Assembly: GCA_026120185.1 (NCBI GenBank)
Contig: JANUWF010001719.1
Coordinates: 2,380,501 to 2,444,500 of the forward strand
Length of the DNA: 64,000 nt
Source of the DNA: Voacanga thouarsii
Lineage: Eukaryota; Streptophyta; Magnoliopsida; Gentianales; Apocynaceae
Reading direction: 5' to 3'
In this document: piece by piece, positions 35,007 to 46,512 of the stretch
Position numbering within the stretch: position 1 is the stretch's first letter
Layout of the letters: every line of letters begins with the position of its first letter
Program-made: the position numbers and the translations under genes
Notes under the pieces: generated by a model
What the model saw: the letters and a program-made list of their open reading frames with translations, nothing else
Databases searched by the model: none
Told to the model about the DNA's origin: nothing

Positions 35007-37051
35007 TTGCAAATCAAATGCCGAACGCTTTTGTTGACTCCGAGAAGAGTTACAAAATCGCATATTCCGACTATAAATGCTCCTATTCGAATTGAAGTTC
35101 CAGCAGAACAAAATATTATACCTATAGCTGTTGAGTTCAAAAACACCCCGAAGCGTGGCCGACCTCTTGGTTCTAAAGATAAAAATCCTCGAAAGAAAAG
35201 AGGATTAAATGATCCAGAAGATCATATTGAAGAAAAGAATGATAAAGACCAAGAGAGAACTGATGACAAAGAACCAGAAGTTGATGAAAGTAACATTGAA
35301 ATTTCTATCAATTATACCACTTCCGGTAGAAGTTGGAATCGGATAGAAACTGTTATTGATAATATATTTGCATACAATATATCTCTTGATGTTACACGGG
35401 ATAATGATGATCCTGAACCAATATCGATTGATGAATGTTGGCATAGAAAAGATTGGCTGCAATGGAAAGATGCGATTCAATCGGAGTTAAATGCATCGGC
35501 AAAACGTGAAGTCTTCGGACCTGTAGTCCGAACACCAGAAGGTATAAAACCTATTGGCTACAAATGGATATTTGTGCGAAAGCGCAATGAAAAGAGTGAA
35601 ATCGTTCGATATAAAGCGCGATTAGTAGCCCAATGTTTTTCACAAAGACCAAGTATTGATTATGATGAAACTTATTCTCCTGTTGTTGATGCTATTACAC
35701 TCCGATATCTTATCAGTTTGGCAGTACATGAAAAGATAGATATGCGCCTATTAGATGTTGTCACTGCTTACTTGTATGGAAATTTAGAAAATGATGTTTA
35801 CATGAAAATCCCCGAAGGATTTCATATGCCTGAAGCATATAAACATTATCCTCGTGAAAATTACTCCATCAAGTTGCAGAAATCATTATATGGCCTGAAG
35901 CAATATGGGCGCATGTGGTTCACACGTCTTAGTGAATATTTATTGAAAGCGGGATTTAAAAATGACCAGGTATGTCCATGCGTTTTTATTAAGAAATCTG
36001 GTTCTAAATTTGTGATATTAGCTATATATGTTGATGATATTAATCTTATTGGAACTCCTGAAGAGCTCCAAGAAACAATTGATTATTTAAAAAGAGAATT
36101 CGAAATCAAGGATTTTGGTAAAACCAAATTTTGCCTTGGTTTACAAATTGAACATTTGGAGAGTGGAACATTTATTCATCAATCAACATATACAACAAAA
36201 GTGCTAAAAAGATTTTACATGGACAAAGCACATCCATTGAGTATTCCAATGATCGTCCGATCATTAATTGTGGATAAAGATCCTTTCCGACCTCAAGAAA
36301 ATGATGAAGAACTCCTTGGTCCTGAAGTACCATATCTCAGTGCAATTGGTGCATTGATGTATCTTGCTAATAATACAAGACCTGATATTGCTTTTGCTGT
36401 CAATTTATTAGCAAGATTTAGTTCTTCACCAACACGATGACATTGGAATGGAATTAAACAAGTCCTTCGATATCTCCAAGGTACAATTGATCTCGGATTA
36501 TTTTATTCAAATAAAACCAGTCCAACATTGATAGGTTATGCGAGATGTCTGGTTATTTATCCGATCCACATAAAGCACGTTCTCAAACGGGCTATCTATT
36601 TACATGTGGAAATACTGCTATATCATGGCGTTCTACGAAACAATCTATAGCAGCCACTTCTTCAAATCATGCTGAAATTATAGCCATTCATGAAGCAAGT
36701 CGAGAATGTGTATGGCTAAGATCCATGATTCATTATATCCGAGAAAGTTGTAGATTATCATCAATCAAAGGTATTCCAACTCCTCTTTATGAAGACAATG
36801 CAGCTTGCATAGCTCAATTACGAGGAGGATATATTAAAGGAGATCGGACAAAACATATTTCACCAAAATTCTTCTTTACTCATGAACTCCAGAAGAAAGG
36901 TGAAATTGATGTGCTACAAATTCGGTCATGTGACAACCTCGCAGATATTTTCACGAAGACTTTACCGACTGCAACATTTGAGAAGTTGAGATATAAAATC
37001 GGTATGCGTCGGTTTAAAGATTTAAAGGAATCATCTCATCAGGGGGAGTAA
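35007..37051 (+). pseudogene. Copia reverse transcriptase and RNase H, nearly continuous
   Basis: The largest open block (35007-36440) includes KRGRPLGSKDKNPRKK, WKDAIQSELNA, GYKWIFVRKRNE, ARLVAQCFSQRPSIDYDETY, the catalytic YVDD box at 36027-36038 and ALMYLANNTRPDIAFAVNLL. A TGA at 36438-36440 replaces an arginine (CGA to TGA, a CpG-type change). After a small deletion near 36540, which removes the start of the RNase H signature GYADAGYLSDP, RNase H continues at 36545-37051 with GNTAISWRSTKQS, EIIAIHEASRE and LYEDNAACIAQL. The purine tract AAGGGGGAG at 37166-37174 is the polypurine tract. Confidence 0.93.
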
Positions 37052-37174
37052 TAAACAGACATATAGAATAGTGTACTCTTTTTCCTTCACTAGATTTTTT
37101 TCCCACTGGGTTTTTATCTAGTAAGGTTTTAACGAGGCATATTCTTTATGTATGGATGGACATCCAAGGGGGAG

Positions 37175-37526
37175 TGTTATGAATTATTAGAATCTCCATT
37201 AATTAGTGGAGGCTCCACTAATTATGGATTTATGTGAATTATTAGAAGATTTTTATGAATGTCCACCATTTAGTGGAGACACCATTAATTGAGATTAGTT
37301 GAAGATGATGTATGACATGATGTATTTCACTAATTAGAGCTCTATAAATAGAGCTATTCTCTAAGCTTGTAACACACCATCATTTTGTGAAAGAAAGATT
37401 AGAGAAAGAATTGTGAGAGAAAGAAAGAGAGAAGTTTGAAGAGAAATTCTTGTGCAAAGAATAGTTAGAATTTTCTTAGTGTGTAGTGTGTAGATTTTAT
37501 TCTAACACTACCCTAATTTTATAACA
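37175..37526 (+). repeat. Copia 3' LTR
   Basis: Starts TGTTATGAATTATTAG directly after the polypurine tract and ends ATAACA, followed by the GTATA duplication. At 352 bp it lacks a 15-bp AAGAAATATTAG-containing segment present in the 5' LTR and otherwise differs by about one substitution. Confidence 0.93.
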
Positions 37527-37647
37527 GTATAATATTATTTTTAACAAAAAATTATGAAAATTATTTATAACTATTAATAACCATATTAATAACTATACAC
37601 TTATTTATTCTATTATTAACTATTAATAACCATATTAATAACTCATA

Positions 37648-39293
37648 AACAATAATACTAAAAAACCAATCATATTAATGAATTTGTCAAAATGTATAGA
37701 GAATTTGGACAGTCTATAAAATAAAAATTCTGTTATAAATGTAATTAGAATACTAATAGGTTGCTTTTGAGTAAGTGGCAAAAAAGTCAGCATTTTAACA
37801 TATATAAAATATAAAAATAAAAAATAAAATACCACATAACAAAAAAAAAAAAAGACATACTTAGTTTGACAAAGATTATAGAACATATGCACACACATAT
37901 TCTGATGAGAAAAATTAATTATGAAAATTACTCAAAAATAAAGATACCATCATGACCTTAAAAGTCAAAAGAATTGCCCACAAAACAAGAACAGATGATG
38001 AAGCAAAATAACAACAAAACTCAAGAAAAGAAGTCAAATACGTAAAAAATACACAGACATATTTATAACATTAAAAAAGCAAAAATACCATCAATAAATT
38101 CACAGGTCAACAATACTCAAATAAGACAAATGCTCTAGTTTAATATAATTTTATGACAAAAACATAACTAGAATAAATATAATTAGAATAACTTCAGAAA
38201 AGAGATAACAGAAAGAGGAAAAACAGTGGACGGTAATCATATAAAATATTCTATAAATATTTATCAACCTACAACCGTGGTAACAAATATTTCTACTGTT
38301 TTTTAGTTATTGTGACTCTTTGATTTCTTAGTTTGTCTATGAGTATATCTTCTTATTGTTAATTAGTTAGCTCATCTATTCTATCAGTTCATATTGGATG
38401 ATTGTTATTATTTCTTTATAAGTTTTGGATTTCTGTCATTTTTTATCTAAGTTTCTTTTATGTCTGTTACAGTTTTGTTTTTTTTCTTATTTTTTATTAT
38501 CATTTTTTTCTGGTTAAATGAAAAGGGAATTAAATTATCCAAGTAAATTTTCAAAATAATTTTTATTTTCTATAATTAATGGTGTAGATCTATTAAAATA
38601 TTTTTGTATTCTATTATGAATGATGTTAATCTAATCAATACTCCCACCTAACTCTTTTTATGGTTGAAATTAATTTGGTCATCATAGATAAATTAGACAT
38701 TTAACAATATTGTATAAAAAGATATATGAGTATTATTATAACATAAATGAGAAAGATAATTTATGAAAAACAATTAAATAGTCATATAAGAAAAATAAAA
38801 AGACACATTATTATTTCGTAATAATATAGGCTTACAAGTTTCATTCTTTAATTTATTACACATTATTAATCTTTTTGAAAAAACTAAAAGCAAAGAGGGG
38901 ATTAAATTATTCAAGTAAATTTTCAAAACAATTTTTCCCCATCTTCTCCAATTAATTGTAAAATTTAGTAAAACCTTTTTGTATTCTTTTATGGATGGTG
39001 TTAATCTCTTAAATAATCTCTTCAATATAATTTAAGAGTCAATAAGAAAAACGAAGAGACACACTATTATTTCATAATAATATAGAACTACAAGTTTCAT
39101 TCTTTAATTTATTACACATTATTACTGTTTGAAAAAATTTTCATTCTTTGATTTATTCACAGAATGACATCTAGATGCATTGACTTACTATTTTCTTGCA
39201 CGTATTCTTCATTTAATTAAAACTAGAATTTTGAGTTTTTATTATTGATGATAAGATACATTTTTTGTCTATGGATGCAAGTATGATAGGTAG
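37648..39293. repeat. AT-rich stretch with two more diverged copies of the 288-bp repeat
   Basis: Diverged relatives of the tandem unit begin near 38518 (GGGAATTAAATTATCC) and 38890 (AGAGGGGATTAAATTATTC). Both are followed by TTGTATTCT.TTATG.ATG.TGTTAATCT, and the first also by TTGAAATTAATTTGGTCATC. They strengthen the view that one element spans this stretch. No coding sequence is seen from 37648 to 39293. Confidence 0.65.
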
Positions 39294-39521
39294 AAGACAA
39301 AAATTGATGACTTAGAAAACCAACTCCATGAATTGAAAGCTGATAGACATGAAAATGAGAGGGATGCTAGATTTTTTCAAGCGGTTGAAACTGTCAAATG
39401 CCTCTTTCCTGGTATTTATGGTCATTTAACTCATCTTTGAAAGGCAACATAGAAGAAGTATAACCTTACTGTTACTAATGCAATGGGCACATTTATGAAT
39501 GCAGTTGTAGTAGTTGATGAT
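39294..39521 (+). pseudogene. SMC1 cohesin subunit, fragment near the hinge
   Basis: The frame reads KIDDLENQLHELKADRHENE, then RDARFFQAVETVKCLFPGIYGHLTHL, and after two stops KKYNLTVTNAMGTFMNAVVV. This order matches the coiled-coil-to-hinge part of plant SMC1, the ATPase subunit of the cohesin ring that holds sister chromatids. Stops replace the cysteine of LCRPTQKKYN (TGA) and its glutamine (TAG). Only about 75 codons are present, ending near a possible donor region at 39522, so this is a single captured exon or part of one. It lies upstream of the Helitron-like 3' end at 40640-40667 in the same orientation. Confidence 0.85.
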
Positions 39522-40639
39522 TAATATACAGGGTATCAAGATATCATACATAAATATTAATTTTGTCTATTCATATTCAACTTATTCTCTTTTTATTTTG
39601 GGTTATCAACTTTTTTTATTTTATCTAATATAATTTTGAAGAACCTCTTCCATATATACGATAACTCTTTCTTCTTTTCATTTTGGATACAACAAGATTG
39701 ATGATTAGGATGTATTCCAACGTAATTTTTTATTTTCTTTTTGGCTTTTTTCCCTCTTTTTGCGGGGATACATTTATGTAGATTTTATTTACTTATTTAT
39801 TTATTTTTTGAGGAAGTTTGGATGCCAAGTGATAATAATCATTTACAATATAGGTTTTGTTTATAATTATCCTTCAATTTTGATGGAGGTAAGAAAGAAA
39901 GAAAAGAATTAAAACTAATTATTTCTATCTTATAATATTGTTTTATCTGTGATTGCGCGTAAACAAATTTTGAAAAGGAACGAAGGTATAGAAAAGTAAC
40001 TTATAATACTGCTTTATCTGTCTTATAATACTGTTTTGTCTGTAATTGCAGTTCTCATTTTAACTGTAAGTCTACAATTTTAAGTACTTTTATCTAATTT
40101 TACGAGTAACTTCGAAAATTATTTTATTTATCACTTTTTAATACAATATTATATTAATCTCTCATTTTTTTTGTTTAATATTTATTGTTGCAAGAGATAT
40201 TTGATAAAAAAAAATCATAATTCATACAAATGCAAAAATTATATATTGATTTTTTTAATCGAAATAATATAACTTAAGAACAGTTTTTCTCACAAATTTG
40301 AATTTTGTGTAATCTTTTTTCTCCACTCTATACAAATAAACACATATAGAAGATAATTGATTTATTATTTTTTAAATTGATTATTAAATCGAAGAAACTT
40401 ATACTTATTCGTTTTTGGATTATATTTCTAAGTTAGTGACAATAATTATAGAAAAATTCATAAAAGTATAGGGGATCAATTGTTGATTTTTTTATATTTA
40501 AATGTATATCCTCTGTCAATAGCAGTTGTAATGTATATACATTAATCTTTGTTTTATACTCTCTAATTAATAATTTATTTATAAATTTTATTTATTTATA
40601 GATATTTGATAAATTTTATTTAATCGTCGGGCAAAATTT

Positions 40640-40667
40640 CCACGCATTGCGTGGAGGTGTGAACTAG
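40640..40667 (+). other. Helitron-like 3' terminus
   Basis: A perfect 6-bp stem with 3-base loop, CCACGC-ATT-GCGTGG at 40640-40654, is followed by AGGTGTGAA and CTAG (40664-40667), then T. This is the canonical layout of a Helitron 3' end. The sequence 5' to it is AT-rich and gene-free apart from the SMC1 fragment about 1.1 kb upstream. Confidence 0.6.
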
Positions 40668-41829
40668 TTTATAACTAAGAGAGCATTGACAAGCAAGTGT
40701 AAGCATTGCCTTTTTGAGTGCAAGAAGAAAAGCTCAAGTGGCTTAGTCTTTTTGTAAGAGTTCTTTAACTTTCCTTTATAACTAATATTTCTTTCACAAC
40801 ACTATGTGAGTTCTTGTTTAGTCTATCGTTTCCGCTACTTTAGAGTAGACTGATCTAACAATTCCTTGTTATTAGTCATTGAACTTGTTAGTGTCAAATT
40901 AGTTAATCTGTGACAAATTAAAGCCTGCAGCAGTATTAATGGAAGGATATAAACTTCTAAGAGGTGGTAAGATGGATATGTATTAAATTTAGGTTAAATC
41001 GAATAAAATTCAATACATTTTATTTTGTCATTTTTAAAAATTAAATATATGAGTAGTGTGATTTACATAAGAATGAAACATAATACTCAAAATAAGTAAC
41101 TAAATATTGTATCTTATAATTTAATTCTCAATTAATTAAAATAAAAATAATTCTAGTGATTCTTAAACTTTTTTAAAATTTTACTTTTACATTTAAACTA
41201 AAAAACAGTTTCCACCAGCTTTTAAATTATTACATCATTCAAAATTTGCAATTCTATTAGTTACTCACGAATATATGATATTTTTAGAGAATTTAGAGTA
41301 TTTTACAATTCAACTTCTTCAATAGATTGATACCATCCACTGCAAAAATTAATGCGAAAGGATGTAAAATTTTAAAACTTTTAAAAATGTTATGTGTGCG
41401 TGACGGATTAGGGGATATAGGGATTGATTGACAAAATTTTGGACGATACAACAATTTGATCGCAATTGAGAATTGCTTTTTAATTTGTAAGCAAACTTTA
41501 GATTTAAAAAAATTAAGAGTGATTATTTGTTTTATTCTAATTAAAAAATAATAGGAGGGTTATGTATTAATAATGAGACGCATCATTTAAATAATAGTGA
41601 CATGGTAAGGAGACACATTATTTAAATGATTGAAGTCAAATGTATTTTTATATTTAAATAGATAGAAGTAGATTAAGATGAAATTTATTTAAATTTATTA
41701 GATTGGAAGGGATGGCGTTCAATTTAAAATTCATATCCATTCAAGGCCCCTAACTCTCACCGTACACTTTCACCACGCAAAAACCTCACTGTCTGGCCGA
41801 CGCCTCCGGTGATCCTTTTAACTTGGTCG
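40668..41829. other. Intergenic stretch upstream of the TPR gene
   Basis: AT-rich DNA without recognisable genes or element ends. Composition becomes less AT-rich from about 41740, towards the TPR gene promoter. Confidence 0.5.
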
Positions 41830-41839
41830 CTAAACCATT

Positions 41840-41942
41840 CACGTGCAGGCCAGTACGTGTCAGAAATCTGACGGCCTAAAAGTCAACGCAGACATCTGAT
41901 CTAAGGGCCTATATAGTCTTCTGCCAGATATATATATTTATA
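41840..41942 (+). promoter_or_regulatory. Promoter of the TPR gene
   Basis: A G-box CACGTG at 41840-41845 and an ABRE-like ACGTGTC at 41855-41861 lie 150-175 bp upstream of the ATG at 42014. A TATA region (TATATATATTTATAG) at about 41929-41943 is 70-85 bp upstream of the ATG, suiting a short leader. An alternative CTATATAG lies near 41909. The two ACGT cores suggest control by bZIP or bHLH factors; this is inference. Confidence 0.6.
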
Positions 41943-42013
41943 GTTAAAGTAGTAGATTGAGCGTTTAGTGTTGTTTCACTTCTTTCAACCCAAAAGGAAG
42001 TCAAATAGCAAAC

Positions 42014-43080
42014 ATGAAAGCTGTGATTTGCCGAACTGGTTCCGGTTCAACTGCTGTCTGGACATGGAATGCGCCGTCTTCACCTAGAATTTCTGTATCA
42101 GTGCCGCCGCTTCATGAATCGGTCGTCGGCGAGAAGAACGGTGCTTGTTCCTCGCCAAGCTTTTGTCTGCAGATGGAAATGGGTCGCCGTAACATTCGTC
42201 GGGTGTCATCGATGCCGAACGTGATCCGTTCGGAGATCGAGTTACCTGGCGGAGCTAAGAGTTTGAGTAAACTCGGATCGCGATATTTTCCCGCTAAAAT
42301 ATCGGAGGAAGAGGATAACGCTAGCTTGTTGACTGCGATGGCGAATTGCAGGAGTTATGTCGGAGATTGGTTGCAGAACGCCATCCCGGTGGAAGAGCTT
42401 GGATTTCCTGGAGGTGGAATTGGTAAGAATTGGAACTTTGGCGGCGGCAGCGGTGGTGATGAGTTTAGCACGGGTGGAAGCTCGGATAGGAACAACCTCG
42501 GCTCTTACTATGAGCAAATGTTAAAATCAGATCCTACGAATGCTCTTCTTCTGAGAAACTATGGCAAATATTTGCACGAGGTACAGTTAAATTCCCTCAA
42601 AACTCAAAATTTGATCAAAATTTAAAATTTAGATTGAGTTTGATACACGTTTCATATCAAAATTTAAGATTTAAACTGAGTTTGATAAATGTTTCGATTT
42701 ATGAATGTAAAGGTGGAGAAGGATTTCGTGAAAGCCGAAGAGTATTATGGAAGAGCAATATTGGCGAGTCCTGGAGATGGAGAAATACTGTCGCTGTACG
42801 GAAGGTTGATATGGGAGACACAGAGAGACGAAAGTAGAGCCAAATCTTACTTTGATCAAGCCGTTAAATCTTCTCCAGATGACTGGTACGAATATAATTC
42901 TCTTCTTGACTGTTAATTTTATTTGTTAATTATATGACTAATTGGAACTGAAATGAGTTGGATTGCAGTACAGTGATGGGATCATATGCCCACTTCATGT
43001 GGGAAGCAGATGAAGATGGTGAAGAAGGAGAAGAAGCCATGGTTTCTGGACCAGTAAAGCCAATGGTTGAAGCATTTTAA
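42014..43080 (+). CDS. TPR-like superfamily protein
   Basis: Three exons (42014-42580, 42713-42885, 42969-43080) join through GT-AG introns of 132 and 83 bp with consistent phases, giving 283 residues. The N-terminal 150 residues are low-complexity, Ser/Gly-rich and contain RRVSSMPNVIRSE. Tetratricopeptide-type helices follow: NLGSYYEQMLKSDPTNALLL, then DFVKAEEYYGRAILASPGDG and ESRAKSYFDQAVKSSPDD. The tail is acidic (EADEDGEEGEEAM). This pattern fits a plant-specific TPR-like family with several members in Arabidopsis whose function I do not know; TPR units usually mediate protein binding. The start is the first ATG, 70-85 bp after a TATA box. No disabling changes are seen, and it is one of two intact genes in the window. 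Confidence 0.92.
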
Positions 43081-44046
43081 CTGCAGATGAAGTAACTGTC
43101 TTTGGTATTAACATGTTTGCTCCTGAGTTAACAGTGTTGCTGTAATCTACCATTACTAGTATCAATGTATCATAGAAGCTACTAGTTTCTTTTGCTAACA
43201 GTAATTGGAGGATGGATCAATAAAATGAGGGGTGATGCTAAGAGGCTGAAAGGTTGAAGATGTTTACTAGTTTTGTACAGAGTTTAAATTGTTCCGTTTG
43301 TGAAATTCAATGGATTAAAGTTTCTCAAATCTCAACCTTAACTCAATTTTTATTTATTTATTTTTTAAATGAGCTCATATGATTTAATTGGGGAGACCTT
43401 ATAAGCTTATCTTGTTACATAATAATTTTTTATGTAAGGGTATAAGTGGATAGAAATTTATTTGAGATGAAAATAGTTAGATGTAATAAAAATTATTAAC
43501 AGTTTGATATTAGGTATGATTCAAAGTGGGGTTAAAAAGAGAGAATAATATGTTGTAAGTGTATGATAAATTTTGAAAAATAAAAATTATTTAAATTAAT
43601 ATTATTTTAAATTTAAATTTACTTTGGGTAGAAAAGAATCTCTTCTTACTTACAGCCTAAGTCATATATATAGATAAATGGCAAAGTTCTAAAGTCATTA
43701 GACATACCACTAGCAGCATTTCACATGACACCTATATTTATTTGGAATTTTTTCCCCCTTTTTTTGGGGGTTTTTTTTTTTTTTTTTTGAGGATTTGGTG
43801 TAATGGTCCCAATAAATGGATAAGAGTGAACGATTTTATCTCATGTCTGAATAGTCAAGGATGAGAATGCCAAAGAAGTAATAACTATTAAAAAGGGAGA
43901 GCCTTGACTGAAATATTTTTTAAAAAATAACTATATAAAAAAGAGAGAGAATTGACTGGAATATTAAAAAAAGAAATAACTATAGGAGAGAGGAGAAGAA
44001 TTGTAAGTACTTAATGTGCGTAATTAAAAAATTGACCTTAGAATGG

Positions 44047-44088
<42 letters not shown>

Positions 44089-44895
44089 TTACAGAAGCAT
44101 TCCACAATGACACATGATACTTTGAATTGTTGATGATACCTTTGAATTCAGATAGATTGAGACGAAGGTTATCCGAATTTCAACATGTCTTTTCATTGTT
44201 CAATAAGATTAATCAAGTTCAGAATTTGATAATCTACTATTTATTGTTAATAGCTCGCAGAGTATAATCCAAAGTATTTTGAGGATAAGGAAACCATGTG
44301 ATTTTTGCCCTTGGAAAGATGGTAAGTTTTTCCTCTTCGGTCCTCTACTTCAATTCACTAACCTCTGTATTTCAGTTTCCATCTTTGTTGTTTCTTCTCT
44401 CTGTCTCAAAGAATCTCTGCCCATGACAATAGCCTGATAAGGGTTGCTAACCATGTTTGGGTCTTCATTTTCTTTCAAACAAGATTTGAATTTCTTTGCA
44501 GCTGCTTTAATAAGAAATGAAATAGGTAAGGAAAGAGATTACAAGCATTCAAATTTTTCATAATAAAAAATGTTTCATTTTTGTACACTAATCAATAATA
44601 GGAGTGCTTGATCTTGGTTTTCTGTTAATTTCCAATGATCTTAGGACAGAGGAAGCATCGTAAACTTCCCTTTGAGATAAAACAACAACAGTTGGAGCTA
44701 GACCTATCTTTTCCTTTGATTCAATGAAGTGCTGGGGAAAGCATGTGAGTCGACTGTCTAACAAGCATTTAGTTCTTCACTTTCACCGTCAGAAAACAAC
44801 GATGAAAATGGGCTGTGCCTGAAACCAAATGTAAGTATGAAAAACCTTCTGCTGCTTAAATTGGCAAAAGCAAAAAAGAAAAGAAAAGTGAACTA
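43081..44895. other. 3' flank of the TPR gene and intergenic DNA
   Basis: Probable 3' UTR for the first 150-250 bases, then AT-rich sequence. Poly-T lies at about 43771-43789 and (AT)n at about 44048-44083. No recognisable gene between 43300 and 44895; short exon-like stretches near 44270-44320 match no family I know. Confidence 0.5.
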
Positions 44896-44899
44896 TAAA

Positions 44900-45185
44900 A
44901 GCACATTTCCTAGCTAAAACTAAGTCTTTGCTAGGAAAAATGGTCTTGGCTAAGAAATACTGCCGAAATTCCTCGCCAAAAGGGTGTTTTGGCTAGGAAA
45001 TATATGGTTGATAACAAAAGTTTTCTAACCAAAGCTTAGGCCTTTCGCTAGGAAAAAATGGTGAGCAAAATATTTCCTGACCAAAGAAGAATCCTTGTGG
45101 CATACAAATATTTTTGGGTTTTAACTAGGAAATTTATGGTTTGGTGACAAACATTTCCTAACCAAAGCTAAGCCTTTGACAAACA
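44900..45185. repeat. Array of inverted and direct GCTAGGAAA / TTTCCTAGC motifs
   Basis: At least eight copies of a TTTCCTAGCCAAAG-like word or its reverse complement occur in under 300 bp, for example near 44907, 44930, 44988, 45017, 45048, 45076, 45126 and 45157. Subterminal arrays of this kind are found in CACTA-type DNA transposons, but no matching terminal inverted repeat was found here. It may be the remains of one end. Confidence 0.6.
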
Positions 45186-45459
45186 TTTATTAAAAGAATT
45201 TAAATGTATTGAATTTCATTTTATTCTATCAAAATCCAAATGGATATTCATCTGCCCTCTCTAATGGATATTTTATCTATCCGTATTTATCCATTTATAT
45301 ATCATTGTCTAATAAAATTTATCACTTTTATTTTATTACTTAAATATATTAGTGACGAAAATTATGTAATAATTAAAAATATCATTTAAATCAAATAAAT
45401 ATATTTTTTATTTTTTCACATTGCTCTTAATTAATTAAAGAAATATAATATATAGAGAG

Positions 45460-46442
45460 AAGAGGAAGCCTACTGTTATGATACGTGAAAGTATCATAAG
45501 GTGATATATGTTTAAAATATTTTTTTTTAAAAATAAAGATTATATTTAAATTCATTTAAAATTTTAATTAATTAAATTAAATAATAAAATATATATTTAA
45601 TATTAATATATTGAAATGTGTGATTTTTTCAATATTATCTAAATTTATTTTAAAATATATATGTATTAAATATTAATACATTAAATCTTAATAATATAAT
45701 AAATAGTACAATGTATGGGTAATTAACCTAGTAACTATAAAAGTGAGAGAAGCCACTAAAGAAGAAAGCAACAGCAGAAGGGAGAGCGTAAAAGTACTTA
45801 ATGTGCGTAGTTAAAAAAAAAAAATCTAAAAATATAAAAAAAGAATTAACTATAGGAGAGAGAATCGGAGAAGCCCAAAGAAGTGTATAGTCAAGTACTA
45901 GAATATTCAAAATGAAACAATTATAACAATTATAAAATGAAGAAATATTTCTATAAATAAGAAAAGGAAAATATTAATAAAGAAATCTATATATATATAA
46001 AAGTCGAGGAAGTTTACTATTACGACACGTGGAAGTATCATAAGGTGATAAGTGGCTAAATAAATTTTTTTAAAAGAAAAATAAAAATTAAAAAGCCAAA
46101 GAAGAAGCTTACTAATAACACGTAAAAGCATCATAAGGTGACACGTGGTTAAATAAAAATTTTTAAAAAGAAAAAGAAAAATTATATTTGAATTTATTTA
46201 AAATTTTAATTAATTAAATTAATTAATAAAATATATATGTATTTAATATTAATACAATGTAATTCTTTGAATATTATATAAATTAATATATTAAAATATG
46301 TGATTTTTTGAATATTATATATATATTTAATATTAATATATTAAAATATATAATTCTTTAAATATTATCTAAATTTATTTTAAAATTTTAACTTATTAAA
46401 TAAATAATTAAAAATATATATTTAATATTAATATATTAAATC

Positions 46443-46481
<39 letters not shown>

Positions 46482-46512
46482 ACTCGTTGTGTAACGTACG
46501 GAACATTAAACT
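45460..46512. repeat. Three-copy repeat and small Helitron-like element
   Basis: A segment reading AGGAAG..TACT.TTA..A.ACGT..AAG.ATCATAAGGTGA occurs near 45463, 46004 and 46100. The middle copy begins TCTATATATATATAAAAGTC at 45986 after an A, like a Helitron 5' end. Downstream, ACTCGTTGTGTAACG near 46484 could form a hairpin before TTAAACTAA (ending about 46513). The 3' end is not canonical because the next base is A, so the element call is tentative. An (AT)n run lies at about 46447-46478. Confidence 0.4.

Larger units (their letters stand above)
31935..37526 (+). mobile_element. Ty1/copia retrotransposon, recent insertion, coding broken
   Basis: Complete element of 5592 bp flanked by a perfect 5-bp duplication GTATA (31930-31934 and 37527-37531). 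LTRs are 31935-32296 and 37175-37526. Apart from one 15-bp indel, five missing bases at the outer end of the 5' LTR and about one substitution they are identical, so the insertion is recent. Gag, integrase, reverse transcriptase and RNase H occur in copia order, but the frame is broken many times. Confidence 0.96.
31480..37647 (+). repeat. Two-unit 288-bp tandem repeat, second unit split by copia
   Basis: Unit 1 starts AATGTCAAGAGGGGAT at 31480 and unit 2 starts with the same sequence at 31768. Unit 2 is interrupted at 31934 by the copia element and resumes at 37532, ending near 37647 in AATAACTCATA. Joining across the insertion restores unit 2 to the order seen in unit 1, which confirms the copia boundaries independently. 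Confidence 0.88.
31463..40667 (+). mobile_element. Candidate Helitron carrying an SMC1 fragment, with nested copia
   Basis: The proposed 5' end is TCTAAATGTATATTC at 31463, preceded by A. The same sequence, also preceded by A but with unrelated DNA upstream, occurs at 57129. The proposed 3' end is a perfect hairpin CCACGCATTGCGTGG (40640-40654), nine bases, then CTAG at 40664-40667 followed by T. This matches the Helitron rule of insertion between A and T with CTRR at the 3' end. Removing the nested copia element and its duplication leaves about 3.6 kb. The captured SMC1 fragment lies in this span on the plus strand. No replicase/helicase is present, so it would be non-autonomous. Linking the two ends is inference. 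Confidence 0.42.

Noticed and set aside
45728..46134. Two minus-strand hydrophobic open frames
   Set aside because: Phe/Ile/Leu-rich translation of AT-rich DNA within a repeated segment; no family features.
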